Origin: Kitasatospora azatica KCTC 9699
GTDB lineage: Bacteria > Actinomycetota > Actinomycetes > Streptomycetales > Streptomycetaceae
Assembly (NCBI RefSeq): GCF_000744785.1
Contig: NZ_JQMO01000003.1
Coordinates: 2,418,001-2,482,000, forward strand
Length of the DNA stretch: 64,000 nucleotides
Reading direction: 5' to 3'
Shown: positions 23,863-33,062 of the stretch, in pieces
How the letters are laid out: every line of letters starts with the position of its first letter
How positions within the stretch are numbered: the stretch's first letter is position 1
Made by a program: the position numbers and the translations under genes
The notes under the pieces: model-generated
Told to the model about the DNA's origin: nothing
Seen by the model: only the letters and a program-made list of their open reading frames with translations
Database searches by the model: none

Positions 23863-25731
23863 ATGCCCACGCGCAATGACATCCGCAACGTCGCCATCGT
23901 CGCCCACGTCGACCACGGCAAGACGACCCTGGTCGACGCGATGCTCAAGCAGGCCGGCGCCTTCGCGGCCCACCAGCACCTTGACGACCGCATGATGGAC
24001 TCGAACGACCTGGAGCGCGAGAAGGGCATCACCATTCTCGCGAAGAACACCGCGGTCAAGTACCACCCCAAGGAGGGTGGCGCGCCGATCACCATCAACA
24101 TCATCGACACCCCCGGCCACGCCGACTTCGGTGGCGAGGTCGAGCGCGGCCTGTCCATGGTGGACGCGGTCGTGCTGCTGGTCGACGCCTCCGAGGGCCC
24201 GCTGCCGCAGACCCGCTTCGTGCTGCGCAAGGCGCTGACCGCCAAGCTGCCGGTCATCCTGTGCATCAACAAGACGGACCGCCCGGACTCCCGGATCGAC
24301 GAGGTCATCAACGAGACCTACGACCTGTTCCTGGACCTGGACGCCACCGAGGACCAGATCGAGTTCCCGATCGTCTACGCCTGTGCCCGTGACGGCGTCG
24401 CCTCGCTGACCAAGCCGGAGAACGGCACCGTGCCGGCCGACAGCGACTCGCTGGAGCCGTTCTTCTCCACCATCCTCGAGCACGTCCCGGCCCCGGAGTA
24501 CGACGAGGACGCCCCGCTGCAGGCGCACGTCACCAACCTGGACGCCGACAACTTCCTCGGCCGCATCGCGCTCTGCCGCGTCGAGCAGGGCGAGCTGCGC
24601 AAGGGCCAGCAGGTCGCGTGGATGAAGCGGGACGGCTCGATCCAGCAGGTCAAGATCACCGAGCTGCTGATGACCGAGGCGCTCACCCGCAAGCCGGCCG
24701 AGGTGGCCGGCCCCGGCGACATCTGCGCCGTCGCCGGTATCCCGGACATCATGATCGGCGAGACCCTGGCCGACCTGGAGAACCCGGTCGCGCTGCCGCT
24801 GATCACGGTGGACGAGCCGGCCATCTCGATGGTCATCGGCACCAACACCTCGCCGCTGGTCGGCAAGGGCGGCAAGGGCCACAAGGTCACCGCCCGGATG
24901 GTGAAGGACCGCCTGGACCGCGAGCTGATCGGTAACGTCTCGCTGCGCGTGCTGCCGACCGAGCGTCCCGACGCCTGGGAGGTGCAGGGCCGTGGTGAGC
25001 TGGCGCTGGCCATTCTGGTCGAGACCATGCGCCGGGAGCTCTTCGAGCTGACCGTCGGCAAGCCGCAGGTGGTCACCAAGGTCATCAACGGCAAGGTGCA
25101 CGAGCCGGTCGAGCGGATGACGATCGACAGCCCCGAGGAGTACCTCGGCGCGATCACCCAGCTGATGGCCGTCCGCAAGGGCCGCATGGAGACCATGACC
25201 AACCACGGCTCCGGCTGGGTGCGCATGGAGTTCATCGTTCCCTCGCGTGGCCTGATCGGGTTCCGCACCCAGTTCCTGACCGACACCCGCGGCACCGGCA
25301 TCGCGCACAGCATCTTCGAGGGCCACGAGCCGTGGTTCGGCGAGCTGCGGATGCGCAACAACGGCTCGCTGGTGGCCGACCGCGCGGGCGTCGTGACGCC
25401 GTTCGCCATGATGGGCATCCAGGAGCGCGGCACGCTCTTCGTCGAGCCCACCACCGAGGTGTACGAGGGCATGATCGTCGGCGAGAACTCGCGCCAGGAC
25501 GACATGGACATCAACATCACCAAGGAGAAGAAGCTCACCAACATGCGTGCGGCCTCCTCCGACACCACCGAGAACCTGGTGCCGCCGCGCAAGCTCTCGC
25601 TGGAGCAGTCGCTGGAGTTCTGCCGCGAGGACGAGTGCATCGAGGTCACCCCGGAGACCGTGCGCATCCGCAAGGTCGTGCTGGACCAGAAGGAGCGCGG
25701 TCGCACCGCCTCCCGGGCCAAGAAGAACTGA
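23863..25731 (+). CDS. typA: Ribosome-associated translational GTPase TypA/BipA
   Basis: A 622-aa GTPase of the EF-G family acting on ribosomes in stress and subunit assembly. G1 is AHVDHGKTT (residues 14-22), G2 region ERGITI variant EKGITILAKNTAV, G3 DTPGHADFGGEVERGLSMVD, G4 NKTD, then the beta-barrel, EF-G III/V-like domains and the BipA-specific C-terminal domain (LTNMRAASSDTTENLVPPRKLSLEQSLEF). The ATG at 23863 has GGGAG about 12 nt upstream; the next frame-compatible upstream start has no homology. A strong terminator follows. Confidence 0.97.
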   Translation: MPTRNDIRNVAIVAHVDHGKTTLVDAMLKQAGAFAAHQHLDDRMMDSNDLEREKGITILAKNTAVKYHPKEGGAPITINIIDTPGHADFGGEVERGLSMVDAVVLLVDASEGPLPQTRFVLRKALTAKLPVILCINKTDRPDSRIDEVINETYDLFLDLDATEDQIEFPIVYACARDGVASLTKPENGTVPADSDSLEPFFSTILEHVPAPEYDEDAPLQAHVTNLDADNFLGRIALCRVEQGELRKGQQVAWMKRDGSIQQVKITELLMTEALTRKPAEVAGPGDICAVAGIPDIMIGETLADLENPVALPLITVDEPAISMVIGTNTSPLVGKGGKGHKVTARMVKDRLDRELIGNVSLRVLPTERPDAWEVQGRGELALAILVETMRRELFELTVGKPQVVTKVINGKVHEPVERMTIDSPEEYLGAITQLMAVRKGRMETMTNHGSGWVRMEFIVPSRGLIGFRTQFLTDTRGTGIAHSIFEGHEPWFGELRMRNNGSLVADRAGVVTPFAMMGIQERGTLFVEPTTEVYEGMIVGENSRQDDMDINITKEKKLTNMRAASSDTTENLVPPRKLSLEQSLEFCREDECIEVTPETVRIRKVVLDQKERGRTASRAKKN

Positions 25732-25750
25732 CCCGCGCCTTCTCACACAC

Positions 25751-25790
25751 CGTCAGCCGGCTTCCTCCGCGAGGGGGGAGCCGGCTGACG
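25751..25790 (+). terminator. Strong hairpin terminator after typA
   Basis: CGTCAGCCGGCT (25751-25762) pairs perfectly with AGCCGGCTGACG (25779-25790). The loop TCCTCC-GCGA-GGGGGG can extend the stem by six more pairs, capped by a GCGA tetraloop, giving up to 18 bp. It isolates typA from the downstream peptide importer. Confidence 0.88.
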
Positions 25791-25871
25791 GCGTTCTTGC
25801 TCACCCGTTCGGCGGCACCGCGCGCTCGTGTGGCCCTGCTGCGGGTGCGTCGCCTGGGCGGCTCCCTTCGA

Positions 25872-25899
25872 ATGGGGTGTGATGCGACACACACCCCAT
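25872..25899. promoter_or_regulatory. 10-bp inverted repeat just before the binding-protein Shine-Dalgarno
   Basis: ATGGGGTGTG (25872-25881) and CACACCCCAT (25890-25899) form a perfect inverted repeat with an 8-bp centre. Two bases later begins the Shine-Dalgarno GGAGGG (25902-25907) of the lipoprotein gene. It may be an operator or an mRNA hairpin controlling ribosome access. Confidence 0.55.
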
Positions 25900-25913
25900 G
25901 AGGAGGGACCTCC

Positions 25914-27533
25914 ATGCCTGGAGCCACTCGCGTTCGTTGGGCTTTGGCCTGTGCGACGGCGGTCGCCCTGGTCGCGACCGGTTGCAGCAGCAGCGGCGGC
26001 GGTAGCAGCTCGTCCAATGCCAACGCGACCTTCACCTACCAGAGCGGCGAGCCGCAGAACCCCCTGCAGCCCGCCAACGCCAACGAGACGAATGGCGGCC
26101 GGGTGGTGCAGAACCTGTTCCGCGGCTTGGTCGACTACGACCCGGCCAACGGACAGCTCCGGATGCAGGTGGCCGACAAGATCGACACCAGTGACTCGCA
26201 GACCTTCAACGTCACGCTGAAGTCGGGCTGGACCTTCCACGACGGCACGCCGGTCACGGCGAAGAGCTTCGTCGACTCCTGGAACTGGTCGGCCAACATC
26301 AAGAACAACCAGATCAACTCCGACTGGTTCTCCGACATCCAGGGGTACACCGACGTGCACCCCAAGGCCGGCAACCCGGCCCAGGGCCAGATGTCCGGGC
26401 TGACCGTCACGGACGACACGCACTTCACGATCAAGCTGGCCAACAAGGTCTCGTACTTCGAGTACAAGCTCGGCTACGTCGCCTTCTCCCCGCTGCCGGC
26501 CGGGTTCTTCAACGACCCGACCGGCTTCGGCCAGAAGCCGATCGGCAACGGCCCCTACCAGTTCGTCAGTTGGGACCACAACTCGCAGATCGTCACCAAG
26601 GCGTTCGCCAACTACGCGGGCGTGGACAAGCCGAAGAACGGCGGGGTGGTCTTCAAGGCGTACAGCACCGCCGAGGCCGCCTACGCCGACCTGCAGTCCA
26701 ACAACCTGGACGTGATGGACCAGGTGCCGCCCTCGGCGCTGGCCACCTACAAGAACGACCTCGGCTCCCGGGCCATCGACTCCCCGCAGGGCGCCATCCA
26801 GACCATCGCCTTCACGCTCTACCAGCCGGACTGGTCGGGCGCGAACCTGAACAAGGTCCGCCAGGGCCTGTCGATGGCGATCGACCGGGACACCATCACC
26901 AAGACGGTGCTGCAGGGCTCCCGCGCGCCGGCCAGCGCCTGGACCGCCCAGGGCGTCGCCGGCTACAAGGCCGGCACCTGCACCGCCTGCAAGCTCGACG
27001 TCGCGCAGGCGAAGACGCTGATCCAGGAGGGCGGCGGGGTGCCCGGCAACTCGCTGAAGATCACCTACAACGCCGACGGCGGCCACAAGGAGTGGGTGGA
27101 CGCGGTCTGCAACAACATCCGCCAGAACACCGGCGTGAACTGCACGGGTGACCCGAAGCCGGACTTCAAGACCTTCCGCGGGGCGGTCACCAGCCACTCG
27201 CAGCTCGACGGCGCCTTCCGCAGCGGCTGGGTGCAGGACTACCCGCTGAACGCCAACTTCCTGGCGCAGCAGTACCGCACCGGTGCCTCCTCCAACGACA
27301 CCGGCTACAGCAGCGCCCAGTTCGACCAGCTGGCCAAGCAGGCCGACGAGGCGCCGACCGTGCAGGACTCGGAGACCGGCTACCAGCAGGCCGAGGGTGT
27401 GCTGGCGGTCGACATGCCGTCCATCCCGCTCTGGTACTACCGGACCAACTCCGGCTACTCCACCAAGGTGCAGAACGTCTCCTTCGACACGTTCGGCAAC
27501 CCGGTCTGGACCCAGGTCCAGGTCAAGGGCTGA
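25914..27533 (+). CDS. Oligopeptide-binding lipoprotein (SBP family 5) of importer 1
   Basis: A 539-aa lipoprotein that captures peptides outside the membrane for the downstream permease. Signal peptide MPGATRVRWALACATAVALVATGC, lipobox V-A-T-G-C, then a Ser/Gly linker. DppA/OppA-like features: LKSGWTFHDGTPVTAKSFVDSWNW, PIGNGPYQFVSWDHNSQIV and GLSMAIDRDTI. Start ATG 25914 with GGAGGG 6 nt upstream. First gene of a five-gene operon; a hairpin after its stop probably raises its level relative to the permease genes. Confidence 0.93.
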   Translation: MPGATRVRWALACATAVALVATGCSSSGGGSSSSNANATFTYQSGEPQNPLQPANANETNGGRVVQNLFRGLVDYDPANGQLRMQVADKIDTSDSQTFNVTLKSGWTFHDGTPVTAKSFVDSWNWSANIKNNQINSDWFSDIQGYTDVHPKAGNPAQGQMSGLTVTDDTHFTIKLANKVSYFEYKLGYVAFSPLPAGFFNDPTGFGQKPIGNGPYQFVSWDHNSQIVTKAFANYAGVDKPKNGGVVFKAYSTAEAAYADLQSNNLDVMDQVPPSALATYKNDLGSRAIDSPQGAIQTIAFTLYQPDWSGANLNKVRQGLSMAIDRDTITKTVLQGSRAPASAWTAQGVAGYKAGTCTACKLDVAQAKTLIQEGGGVPGNSLKITYNADGGHKEWVDAVCNNIRQNTGVNCTGDPKPDFKTFRGAVTSHSQLDGAFRSGWVQDYPLNANFLAQQYRTGASSNDTGYSSAQFDQLAKQADEAPTVQDSETGYQQAEGVLAVDMPSIPLWYYRTNSGYSTKVQNVSFDTFGNPVWTQVQVKG

Positions 27534-27547
27534 CGCCCACTCCAGCC

Positions 27548-27578
27548 GGCCCCGCCCTCCCGCTCGGAGGGCGGGGCC
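27548..27578 (+). terminator. Intra-operon hairpin between binding protein and permease genes
   Basis: GGCCCCGCCCTCC (27548-27560) pairs perfectly with GGAGGGCGGGGCC (27566-27578), with a 5-nt loop. It sits in the 78-bp gap between the binding-protein stop and the first permease start. This is the usual place for partial termination or RNA stabilisation in peptide-importer operons. Confidence 0.75.
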
Positions 27579-27611
27579 AAGCCACTAGGCCCCACCGAGG
27601 ACGGAGGAGCG

Positions 27612-28538
27612 ATGGGCACCTATGTGCTCCGGCGGATCCTGCAGATGATCCCGGTCTTCATCGGCGCGACGCTGCTGATCTTCCTGATGGTCTACACCCT
27701 GCCGGGCGACCCGATCGCCGCGCTCTACGGCGACAAGGCCGCGGACCCGGCCCAGGTGGCCCAGCTGCGGCACCTGTACTACCTCGACCAGCCGATCTGG
27801 AAGCAGTACCTGCACTACATGTCGAACCTGCTGCAGGGGAACTTCGGCACCAGCTTCACCGGTCGGTCGGTCACCTCCCTGATGGGCGACGCCTTCCCGG
27901 TGACCATCCGGCTCGCCCTGGTGGCCTTCTTCTGCGAGATCTTCATCGGCATCCCGCTGGGCCTGCTCTCCGGGCTGTACCGGGGAAGCATGCTGGACAG
28001 CCTGGTGCTGATCCTGACCCTGGTCGTGATCGGCATCCCGGTCTTCGTGCTGGCCTACATCGCCCAGACGATCTTCGCGACCAATCTGGGCTGGGTCACA
28101 CCGACCGTGCAGGACTCCACCGACATCACCCAGCTGATCCTGCCGGGCGTGGTGCTCGCCTCGCTCTCGCTGGCCTTCGTGGCCCGGCTGACCAGGACCT
28201 CGATCGGCGAGAACAGGCGCGCCGACTACATGCGCACCGCCATCGCCAAGGGCCTGCCGCAGCGCACCGTGATCACCCGGCACCTGCTGCGCAACTCGCT
28301 GATCCCGGTGGTGACCTTCCTGGGCACCGACCTCGGGGCGCTGATGGGCGGGGCGATCGTCACCGAAGGCATCTTCAACATCAAAGGTGTCGGCAACCTG
28401 CTCTACCAGGCGATCAGCCACAAGGAGGGGCCGACCGTGGTCGGCGTGGTCACCGTGCTGGTGATCGTCTACCTGGTCGCCTCCCTCGTCGTCGACCTGC
28501 TCTACGCGGTCCTGGACCCGAGGATCCGGTATGCCTGA
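27612..28538 (+). CDS. Peptide ABC transporter permease, DppB/OppB type (importer 1)
   Basis: A 308-aa inner-membrane subunit. N-terminal YVLRRILQMIPVFIGATLLIFLMVYTLPGDP is the DppB-type first helix. The coupling (EAA-like) loop RADYMRTAIAKGLPQRTVITRHLLRNSLIPVVT contacts the ATPases. About six helices are visible. Its last 8 bases overlap the next permease gene, indicating coupled synthesis of the heterodimer. Confidence 0.93.
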   Translation: MGTYVLRRILQMIPVFIGATLLIFLMVYTLPGDPIAALYGDKAADPAQVAQLRHLYYLDQPIWKQYLHYMSNLLQGNFGTSFTGRSVTSLMGDAFPVTIRLALVAFFCEIFIGIPLGLLSGLYRGSMLDSLVLILTLVVIGIPVFVLAYIAQTIFATNLGWVTPTVQDSTDITQLILPGVVLASLSLAFVARLTRTSIGENRRADYMRTAIAKGLPQRTVITRHLLRNSLIPVVTFLGTDLGALMGGAIVTEGIFNIKGVGNLLYQAISHKEGPTVVGVVTVLVIVYLVASLVVDLLYAVLDPRIRYA

Positions 28539-29535
28539 GCCCGAGCCCTTCGACCCGAACAACCCGACCCACACCCGGTTGCCGGACACGCACGCGCTGG
28601 ACTTCGCGGGCAGCCAGGGCATGACGGTCGAACAGGACCAGCTGCTGGAGGTGGATCCGGAGAAGCGGGAAGAAGCCCGGAGTCTCTGGCAGGACGCCTG
28701 GCGTGACCTGCGCCGACGGCCGATCTTCATCATCTCGGCGTTCCTGATCGTGCTGCTGGTGATCATCGCGATCTTCCCCGGCCTGTTCACCGACGCCGAC
28801 CCGCGCAAGGCCGACCTGGTCAACAACTACCTGAAGCGGCCGAACTGGACCGACTTCTTCGGAGCCGGCTGGTTCGGCTACGACGGTCAGGGCCGTTCGA
28901 TCTACGCCCGGGTGCTGTACGGCGCCCGGGCCTCGATGACGGTCGGCATCTGCGTCACCCTGGCGGTGGCGATCACCGGCGGGCTGGCCGGCATGGTCGC
29001 GGGCTACTTCGGCGGCTGGATCGACGCGGTGCTCTCCCGTCTGGTCGACATCTTCTTCGGCATCCCGCTGCTGCTCGGTGCCCTGGTGATCCTGAACTCC
29101 TTCACCCACCGCACGGTGTGGAGCGTGGTCTTCGCGCTGGCCTTCCTGGGCTGGACCCAGATCGCCCGCGTGATGCGCGGCGCGGCGCTGACGGTCAAGC
29201 AGGCCGACTACGTCACCGCGGCCAGGGCGCTGGGCGCCGGTACCGGGCGGATCATGCTGCGGCACATCCTGCCGAACGCGGTCGCGCCGGTGATCGTGGT
29301 GGCCACCATCGCGCTCGGCGGCTACATCGCGGCCGAGGCGACGCTCAGCTACCTGGGCATCGGCCTGCAGGACCCGACCATCTCCTGGGGCATCGACATC
29401 TCCTCGGCCCAGCGGGTGATCCGCACCGCGCCGTTCGTGCTGTTCTTCCCGGCCGCCGCCCTCTCCATCACGGTGCTGGCGTTCATCATGCTCGGCGACG
29501 CGGTGCGCGACGCCCTCGACCCGAAGCTGCGCTGA
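28531..29535 (+). CDS. Peptide ABC transporter permease, DppC/OppC type (importer 1)
   Basis: A 334-aa partner permease. A cytoplasmic N-terminal stretch of about 65 residues leads into the OppC_N-type segment (SLWQDAWRDLRRRPIFIISAFLIVLLVIIAIFPGLF). The coupling loop is KQADYVTAARALGAGTGRIMLRHILPNAVAPVIV. Helices follow to the C-terminus, ending DAVRDALDPKLR, the usual DppC end. The start overlaps the upstream gene by 8 bases; the ATPase gene begins 19 bp later. Confidence 0.93.
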   Translation: MPEPEPFDPNNPTHTRLPDTHALDFAGSQGMTVEQDQLLEVDPEKREEARSLWQDAWRDLRRRPIFIISAFLIVLLVIIAIFPGLFTDADPRKADLVNNYLKRPNWTDFFGAGWFGYDGQGRSIYARVLYGARASMTVGICVTLAVAITGGLAGMVAGYFGGWIDAVLSRLVDIFFGIPLLLGALVILNSFTHRTVWSVVFALAFLGWTQIARVMRGAALTVKQADYVTAARALGAGTGRIMLRHILPNAVAPVIVVATIALGGYIAAEATLSYLGIGLQDPTISWGIDISSAQRVIRTAPFVLFFPAAALSITVLAFIMLGDAVRDALDPKLR

Positions 29536-29554
29536 GAGAGAGGGGCTCCGCATC

Positions 29555-30574
29555 ATGACCACCACCGTCGGCACGCCCTTGCTGGACGTCCGGGACCTGC
29601 ACGTGGAGTTCAAGACCCGGGACGGCGTGGCCAAGGCCGTCAACGGGGTCAACTACAACGTCAGCGCGGGGGAGACGCTCGCCGTGCTGGGCGAGTCGGG
29701 CTCCGGCAAGTCGGTCACCGCGCAGGCCATCATGGGCATCCTGGACATGCCGCCGGCCCGGATCCCGCAGGGCCAGATCCTGTTCCGCGGCGAGGACATG
29801 CTCGCCATGGACAAGGAGACGCGTCGCAAGATCCGCGGGCAGAAGATCGCGATGATCTTCCAGGACGCGCTCTCCTCGCTCAACCCGGTCCTCAACGTGG
29901 GCTTCCAGCTGGGCGAGATGTACCGCGCGCACCGGGGCACCTCACGCAAGGACGCCAAGGCCAAGGCGATCGAGCTGATGGAGCGGGTGCGGATCCCGGC
30001 CGCCGCCCAGCGGGTCAACGACTACCCGCACCAGTTCTCCGGCGGCATGCGCCAGCGCATCATGATCGCGATGGCGCTGGCCCTGGAACCCGACCTGATC
30101 ATCGCCGACGAGCCGACCACCGCCCTGGACGTCACCGTGCAGGCCCAGGTGATGGACCTGCTCGCGGAACTGCAGGCCGAGTACCACATGGGCCTGATCC
30201 TGATCACCCACGACCTCGGCGTGGTCGCGGACGTGGCCGACAAGATCGCGGTGATGTACGCCGGGCGGATCGTCGAGACCGCCCCCGTGCACGAGCTCTA
30301 CGCCAGCCCCGCGCACCCGTACACTCGCGGCCTGCTCGACTCGATCCCGCGGCTGGACCAGAAGGGCCAGGAGCTCTACGCCATCAAGGGCCTGCCGCCC
30401 AACCTGCTGCGGATCCCGCCCGGCTGCCCGTTCAACCCGCGCTGCCCGCGCGCCCAGGACATCTGCCGGGTGACCCTGCCCCCGCTGCTCACGGTGACCG
30501 ACGACAGCGGAGCGGCGCAGCCCGGGCGGGCCAGCGCCTGCCACTTCTGGAAGGAGACGCTCCATGACGAATGA
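29555..30574 (+). CDS. Peptide ABC transporter ATPase, DppD/OppD type (importer 1)
   Basis: A 339-aa cytoplasmic ATPase. Walker A GESGSGKS, Q-loop IFQDALSSLNPV, ABC signature FSGGMRQRIMIAMALA, Walker B LIIADEPTTALD, switch His in LILITHDLG. The C-terminal oligopeptide-transporter extension carries the Cys motif CPFNPRCPRAQDIC, proposed to hold an Fe-S cluster in this family. It overlaps the next ATPase gene by 11 bases. Confidence 0.94.
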   Translation: MTTTVGTPLLDVRDLHVEFKTRDGVAKAVNGVNYNVSAGETLAVLGESGSGKSVTAQAIMGILDMPPARIPQGQILFRGEDMLAMDKETRRKIRGQKIAMIFQDALSSLNPVLNVGFQLGEMYRAHRGTSRKDAKAKAIELMERVRIPAAAQRVNDYPHQFSGGMRQRIMIAMALALEPDLIIADEPTTALDVTVQAQVMDLLAELQAEYHMGLILITHDLGVVADVADKIAVMYAGRIVETAPVHELYASPAHPYTRGLLDSIPRLDQKGQELYAIKGLPPNLLRIPPGCPFNPRCPRAQDICRVTLPPLLTVTDDSGAAQPGRASACHFWKETLHDE

Positions 30575-31670
30575 CGGCGCCACCGCGCTCGGCGCGGCCC
30601 AGCCGGAGGTGGCAGCCTTCGCCCAGCCGGTCTCCAGTGGCGAGCCGATCCTGGAGATCCGGGACCTGATCAAGCACTTCCCGCTCACCAAGGGCGTGGT
30701 CTTCCGCAAGCAGGTCGGCGCGGTCAAGGCCGTCGACGGCGTCTCCTTCGACCTGATGAAGGGCGAGACGCTGGGCATCGTCGGCGAGTCGGGCTGCGGC
30801 AAGTCGACGCTGGCCAAGGTGCTGATGAACCTGGAGCCGGCCACCGGCGGCTCGGTCCGCTACAAGGGCGAGGAGATCTCCCGGCTGAGCGGCGGCGCGC
30901 TGAAGGCGGTGCGGCGCAACATCCAGATGGTCTTCCAGGACCCGTACACCTCGCTCAACCCGCGGATGACGGTCGGTGACATCATCGGCGAGCCGTACGA
31001 GATCCACTCCGAGGTGGCGCCCAAGGGCGACCGCCGCAAGGCCGTGCAGGACCTGCTGGACGTGGTCGGGCTCAACCCCGAGTACATCAACCGCTATCCG
31101 CACCAGTTCTCCGGCGGTCAGCGGCAGCGGATCGGCATCGCCCGCGGCCTGGCGCTCAAGCCCGAGGTGATCATCTGCGACGAGCCGGTCTCCGCGCTGG
31201 ACGTCTCGGTCCAGGCCCAGGTGATCAACCTGCTGGAGCAGCTGCAGGGCGAGTTCAACCTCTCCTACATGTTCATCGCCCACGACCTGTCGATCGTGCG
31301 GCACATCTCCGACCGGGTCGGCGTGATGTACCTCGGCAAGCTGGTCGAGCTCGGCTCGGACGCCGAGATCTACGAGCACGCCACCCACCCCTACACCCAG
31401 GCGCTGCTCTCCGCCGTACCGGTGCCCGACCCCACCGCGCGCCAGTCCCGCGACCGGATCGTGCTCACCGGTGACGTCCCGTCACCCGCCAACCCGCCCT
31501 CCGGCTGCCGCTTCCGCACCCGCTGCTGGAAGGCCCAGGAGAAGTGCGCCGTCGAGGTCCCGCTGCTGGCCGCCCCGCCCTGGCTGGACGGTCTCGCCGC
31601 CCACGACTCGGCGTGCCACTTCGCGGCGGAGCGGGCGGCGGACGACCGGGGGAGCGCGGAAAGCACGTGA
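30564..31670 (+). CDS. Peptide ABC transporter ATPase, DppF/OppF type (importer 1)
   Basis: A 368-aa partner ATPase. Walker A GESGCGKST, Q-loop VFQDPYTSLNPRMTVGDII, signature FSGGQRQRIGIARGLA, Walker B VIICDEPVSALDVS, switch MFIAHDLS, and the C-terminal Cys region PPSGCRFRTRCWKAQEKC. Last gene of importer 1. Downstream is a 266-bp gap with a bidirectional terminator separating it from importer 2. Confidence 0.94.
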   Translation: MTNDGATALGAAQPEVAAFAQPVSSGEPILEIRDLIKHFPLTKGVVFRKQVGAVKAVDGVSFDLMKGETLGIVGESGCGKSTLAKVLMNLEPATGGSVRYKGEEISRLSGGALKAVRRNIQMVFQDPYTSLNPRMTVGDIIGEPYEIHSEVAPKGDRRKAVQDLLDVVGLNPEYINRYPHQFSGGQRQRIGIARGLALKPEVIICDEPVSALDVSVQAQVINLLEQLQGEFNLSYMFIAHDLSIVRHISDRVGVMYLGKLVELGSDAEIYEHATHPYTQALLSAVPVPDPTARQSRDRIVLTGDVPSPANPPSGCRFRTRCWKAQEKCAVEVPLLAAPPWLDGLAAHDSACHFAAERAADDRGSAEST

Positions 31671-31873
31671 GCATCCAGCAGGATCGGGCGGCGTCCGCCC
31701 CACTGTCACCGCCGGCCGCCCCACCGCGCCGGCTGCCCGCCCCGCCGAGGACAGCCAACACCGCAGCGGTGCCCGGGCCCTGGCGATGGTCCTCGCCACC
31801 CTGGTGCAGTTGTCGGCCCTGGCGCCGGGGGTCGGCGCGGTCCGGGTGCTGCTGGACGGCCGGCCGGTAACGC

Positions 31874-31905
31874 CGCAGGGCCCCTCCCGGAGGAGGGGCC
31901 CTGCG
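31874..31905. terminator. Bidirectional terminator between the two convergent peptide importers
   Basis: CGCAGGGCCCCTCC (31874-31887) pairs perfectly with GGAGGGGCCCTGCG (31892-31905) around a CGGA tetraloop. It lies 31 bp before the stop of the oppositely transcribed ATPase gene. Confidence 0.88.
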
Positions 31906-31936
31906 TGCTGCTCGGCTGAACCACCAGGGGACTGGC

Positions 31937-33034
31937 TCAGCCCTGGGTGCTGCGCTGCTCGGGGAGCGCGTCGGCGGCCGCCGGGCGGCGGGTGGTGTCG
32001 CCCTCCTCCGGGAAGTGGCAGGCCGTCAGGTGGCCGGGGGCGTTGCCGCTGAGCTGGATCAGCGGCGGCTCCTCCGTGGCGCACTTCTCGGTGGCCTTCC
32101 AGCAGCGGGTGCGGAACCGGCAGCCGGACGGCGGGTTGAGCGGCGAGGGGACGTCGCCGGTGAGGCGGATCCGCTCGGCCGAGACGTTGTCCGGGTCGGC
32201 GTCCGGCGCGGCCGAGAGCAGCGCGTGGGTGTACGGGTGCCGGGGCTTGGTGTACAGCGAGTCGCGGTCGGCGACCTCCACCACCTTGCCCAGGTACATC
32301 ACCGCGACGCGCTGCGAGAAGTGCCGCACGATCGACAGGTCGTGGGCGATGAAGACGAAGGCGATGCCCATCTCGCGCTGCAGGCCCTGCAGCAGGTTGA
32401 CCACCTGGGCCTGGATCGACACGTCGAGCGCGGAGACCGGCTCGTCGGCCACGATCAGCTTCGGGTTGAGCGCGAGCGCGCGGGCCACGCCGATGCGCTG
32501 GCGCTGGCCGCCGGAGAACTCGTGCGGGAACCGGTTGTAGTGCTCCGGGTTCAGGCCGACGATCTCCAGGAGCTCCTTGGCCCGGGCGGCGCGGCCGCCG
32601 GTCGGGTTGATCCCGTTGATCTCCATCGGGTTCTCGATGATGGTCCCGACGGTGTGCCGCGGGTTCAGCGAGGAGTACGGGTCCTGGAAGATCATCTGGA
32701 TCTCGGACCGGATCGGCGCCAGCTCCTTGCGGGAGGCGTGCGCGATCTCCTGCCCCTGGTACTTGATCGAGCCGCTGGTGGGCTCGTAGAGGCGGGTGAT
32801 CAGCCGGCCGGTGGTCGACTTGCCGCAGCCGGACTCACCGACCAGGCCCAGGCTCTCGCCCTCCGCCACGTTGAAGCTCACACCGTCGACCGCCTGCACC
32901 GCGCCGACCTGCCGCTTGAACGGGAAGCCGCCCATCACGGGGAAGTGCTTGGTGAGGCCGTTGACCTCCAGCAGGGTGGCGCCGGGTACGGGGGCCGCGC
33001 CCTGCGACTTGGTCAGAGTCTGCTCTGCGCTCAT
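31937..33034 (-). CDS. bldKE: BldKE-type oligopeptide ABC transporter ATPase (OppF class)
   Basis: A 365-aa ATPase. Walker A GESGCGKST, Q-loop IFQDPYSSLNPRHTVGTII, signature FSGGQRQRIGVARALA, Walker B LIVADEPVSALDVS, switch VFIAHDLS, C-terminal PPSGCRFRTRCWKATEKC. It is last in a five-gene set ordered permease, lipoprotein, permease, ATPase, ATPase, which is the bldKA-KE order. BldK imports a peptide signal needed for aerial hyphae in S. coelicolor. The symbol rests on gene order and family, not on an alignment. Confidence 0.8.
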   Translation of the reverse strand: MSAEQTLTKSQGAAPVPGATLLEVNGLTKHFPVMGGFPFKRQVGAVQAVDGVSFNVAEGESLGLVGESGCGKSTTGRLITRLYEPTSGSIKYQGQEIAHASRKELAPIRSEIQMIFQDPYSSLNPRHTVGTIIENPMEINGINPTGGRAARAKELLEIVGLNPEHYNRFPHEFSGGQRQRIGVARALALNPKLIVADEPVSALDVSIQAQVVNLLQGLQREMGIAFVFIAHDLSIVRHFSQRVAVMYLGKVVEVADRDSLYTKPRHPYTHALLSAAPDADPDNVSAERIRLTGDVPSPLNPPSGCRFRTRCWKATEKCATEEPPLIQLSGNAPGHLTACHFPEEGDTTRRPAAADALPEQRSTQG

Positions 33035-33062
33035 GGGATTTCCTTGGCTCCTTTACCGAGGC

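Noticed and set aside
22030..25746. Minus-strand open frame of over 1200 codons opposite typA and the binding protein
   Set aside because: High-GC shadow frame: no ribosome site or recognisable domain, while the plus strand carries typA and a lipoprotein with perfect motifs.
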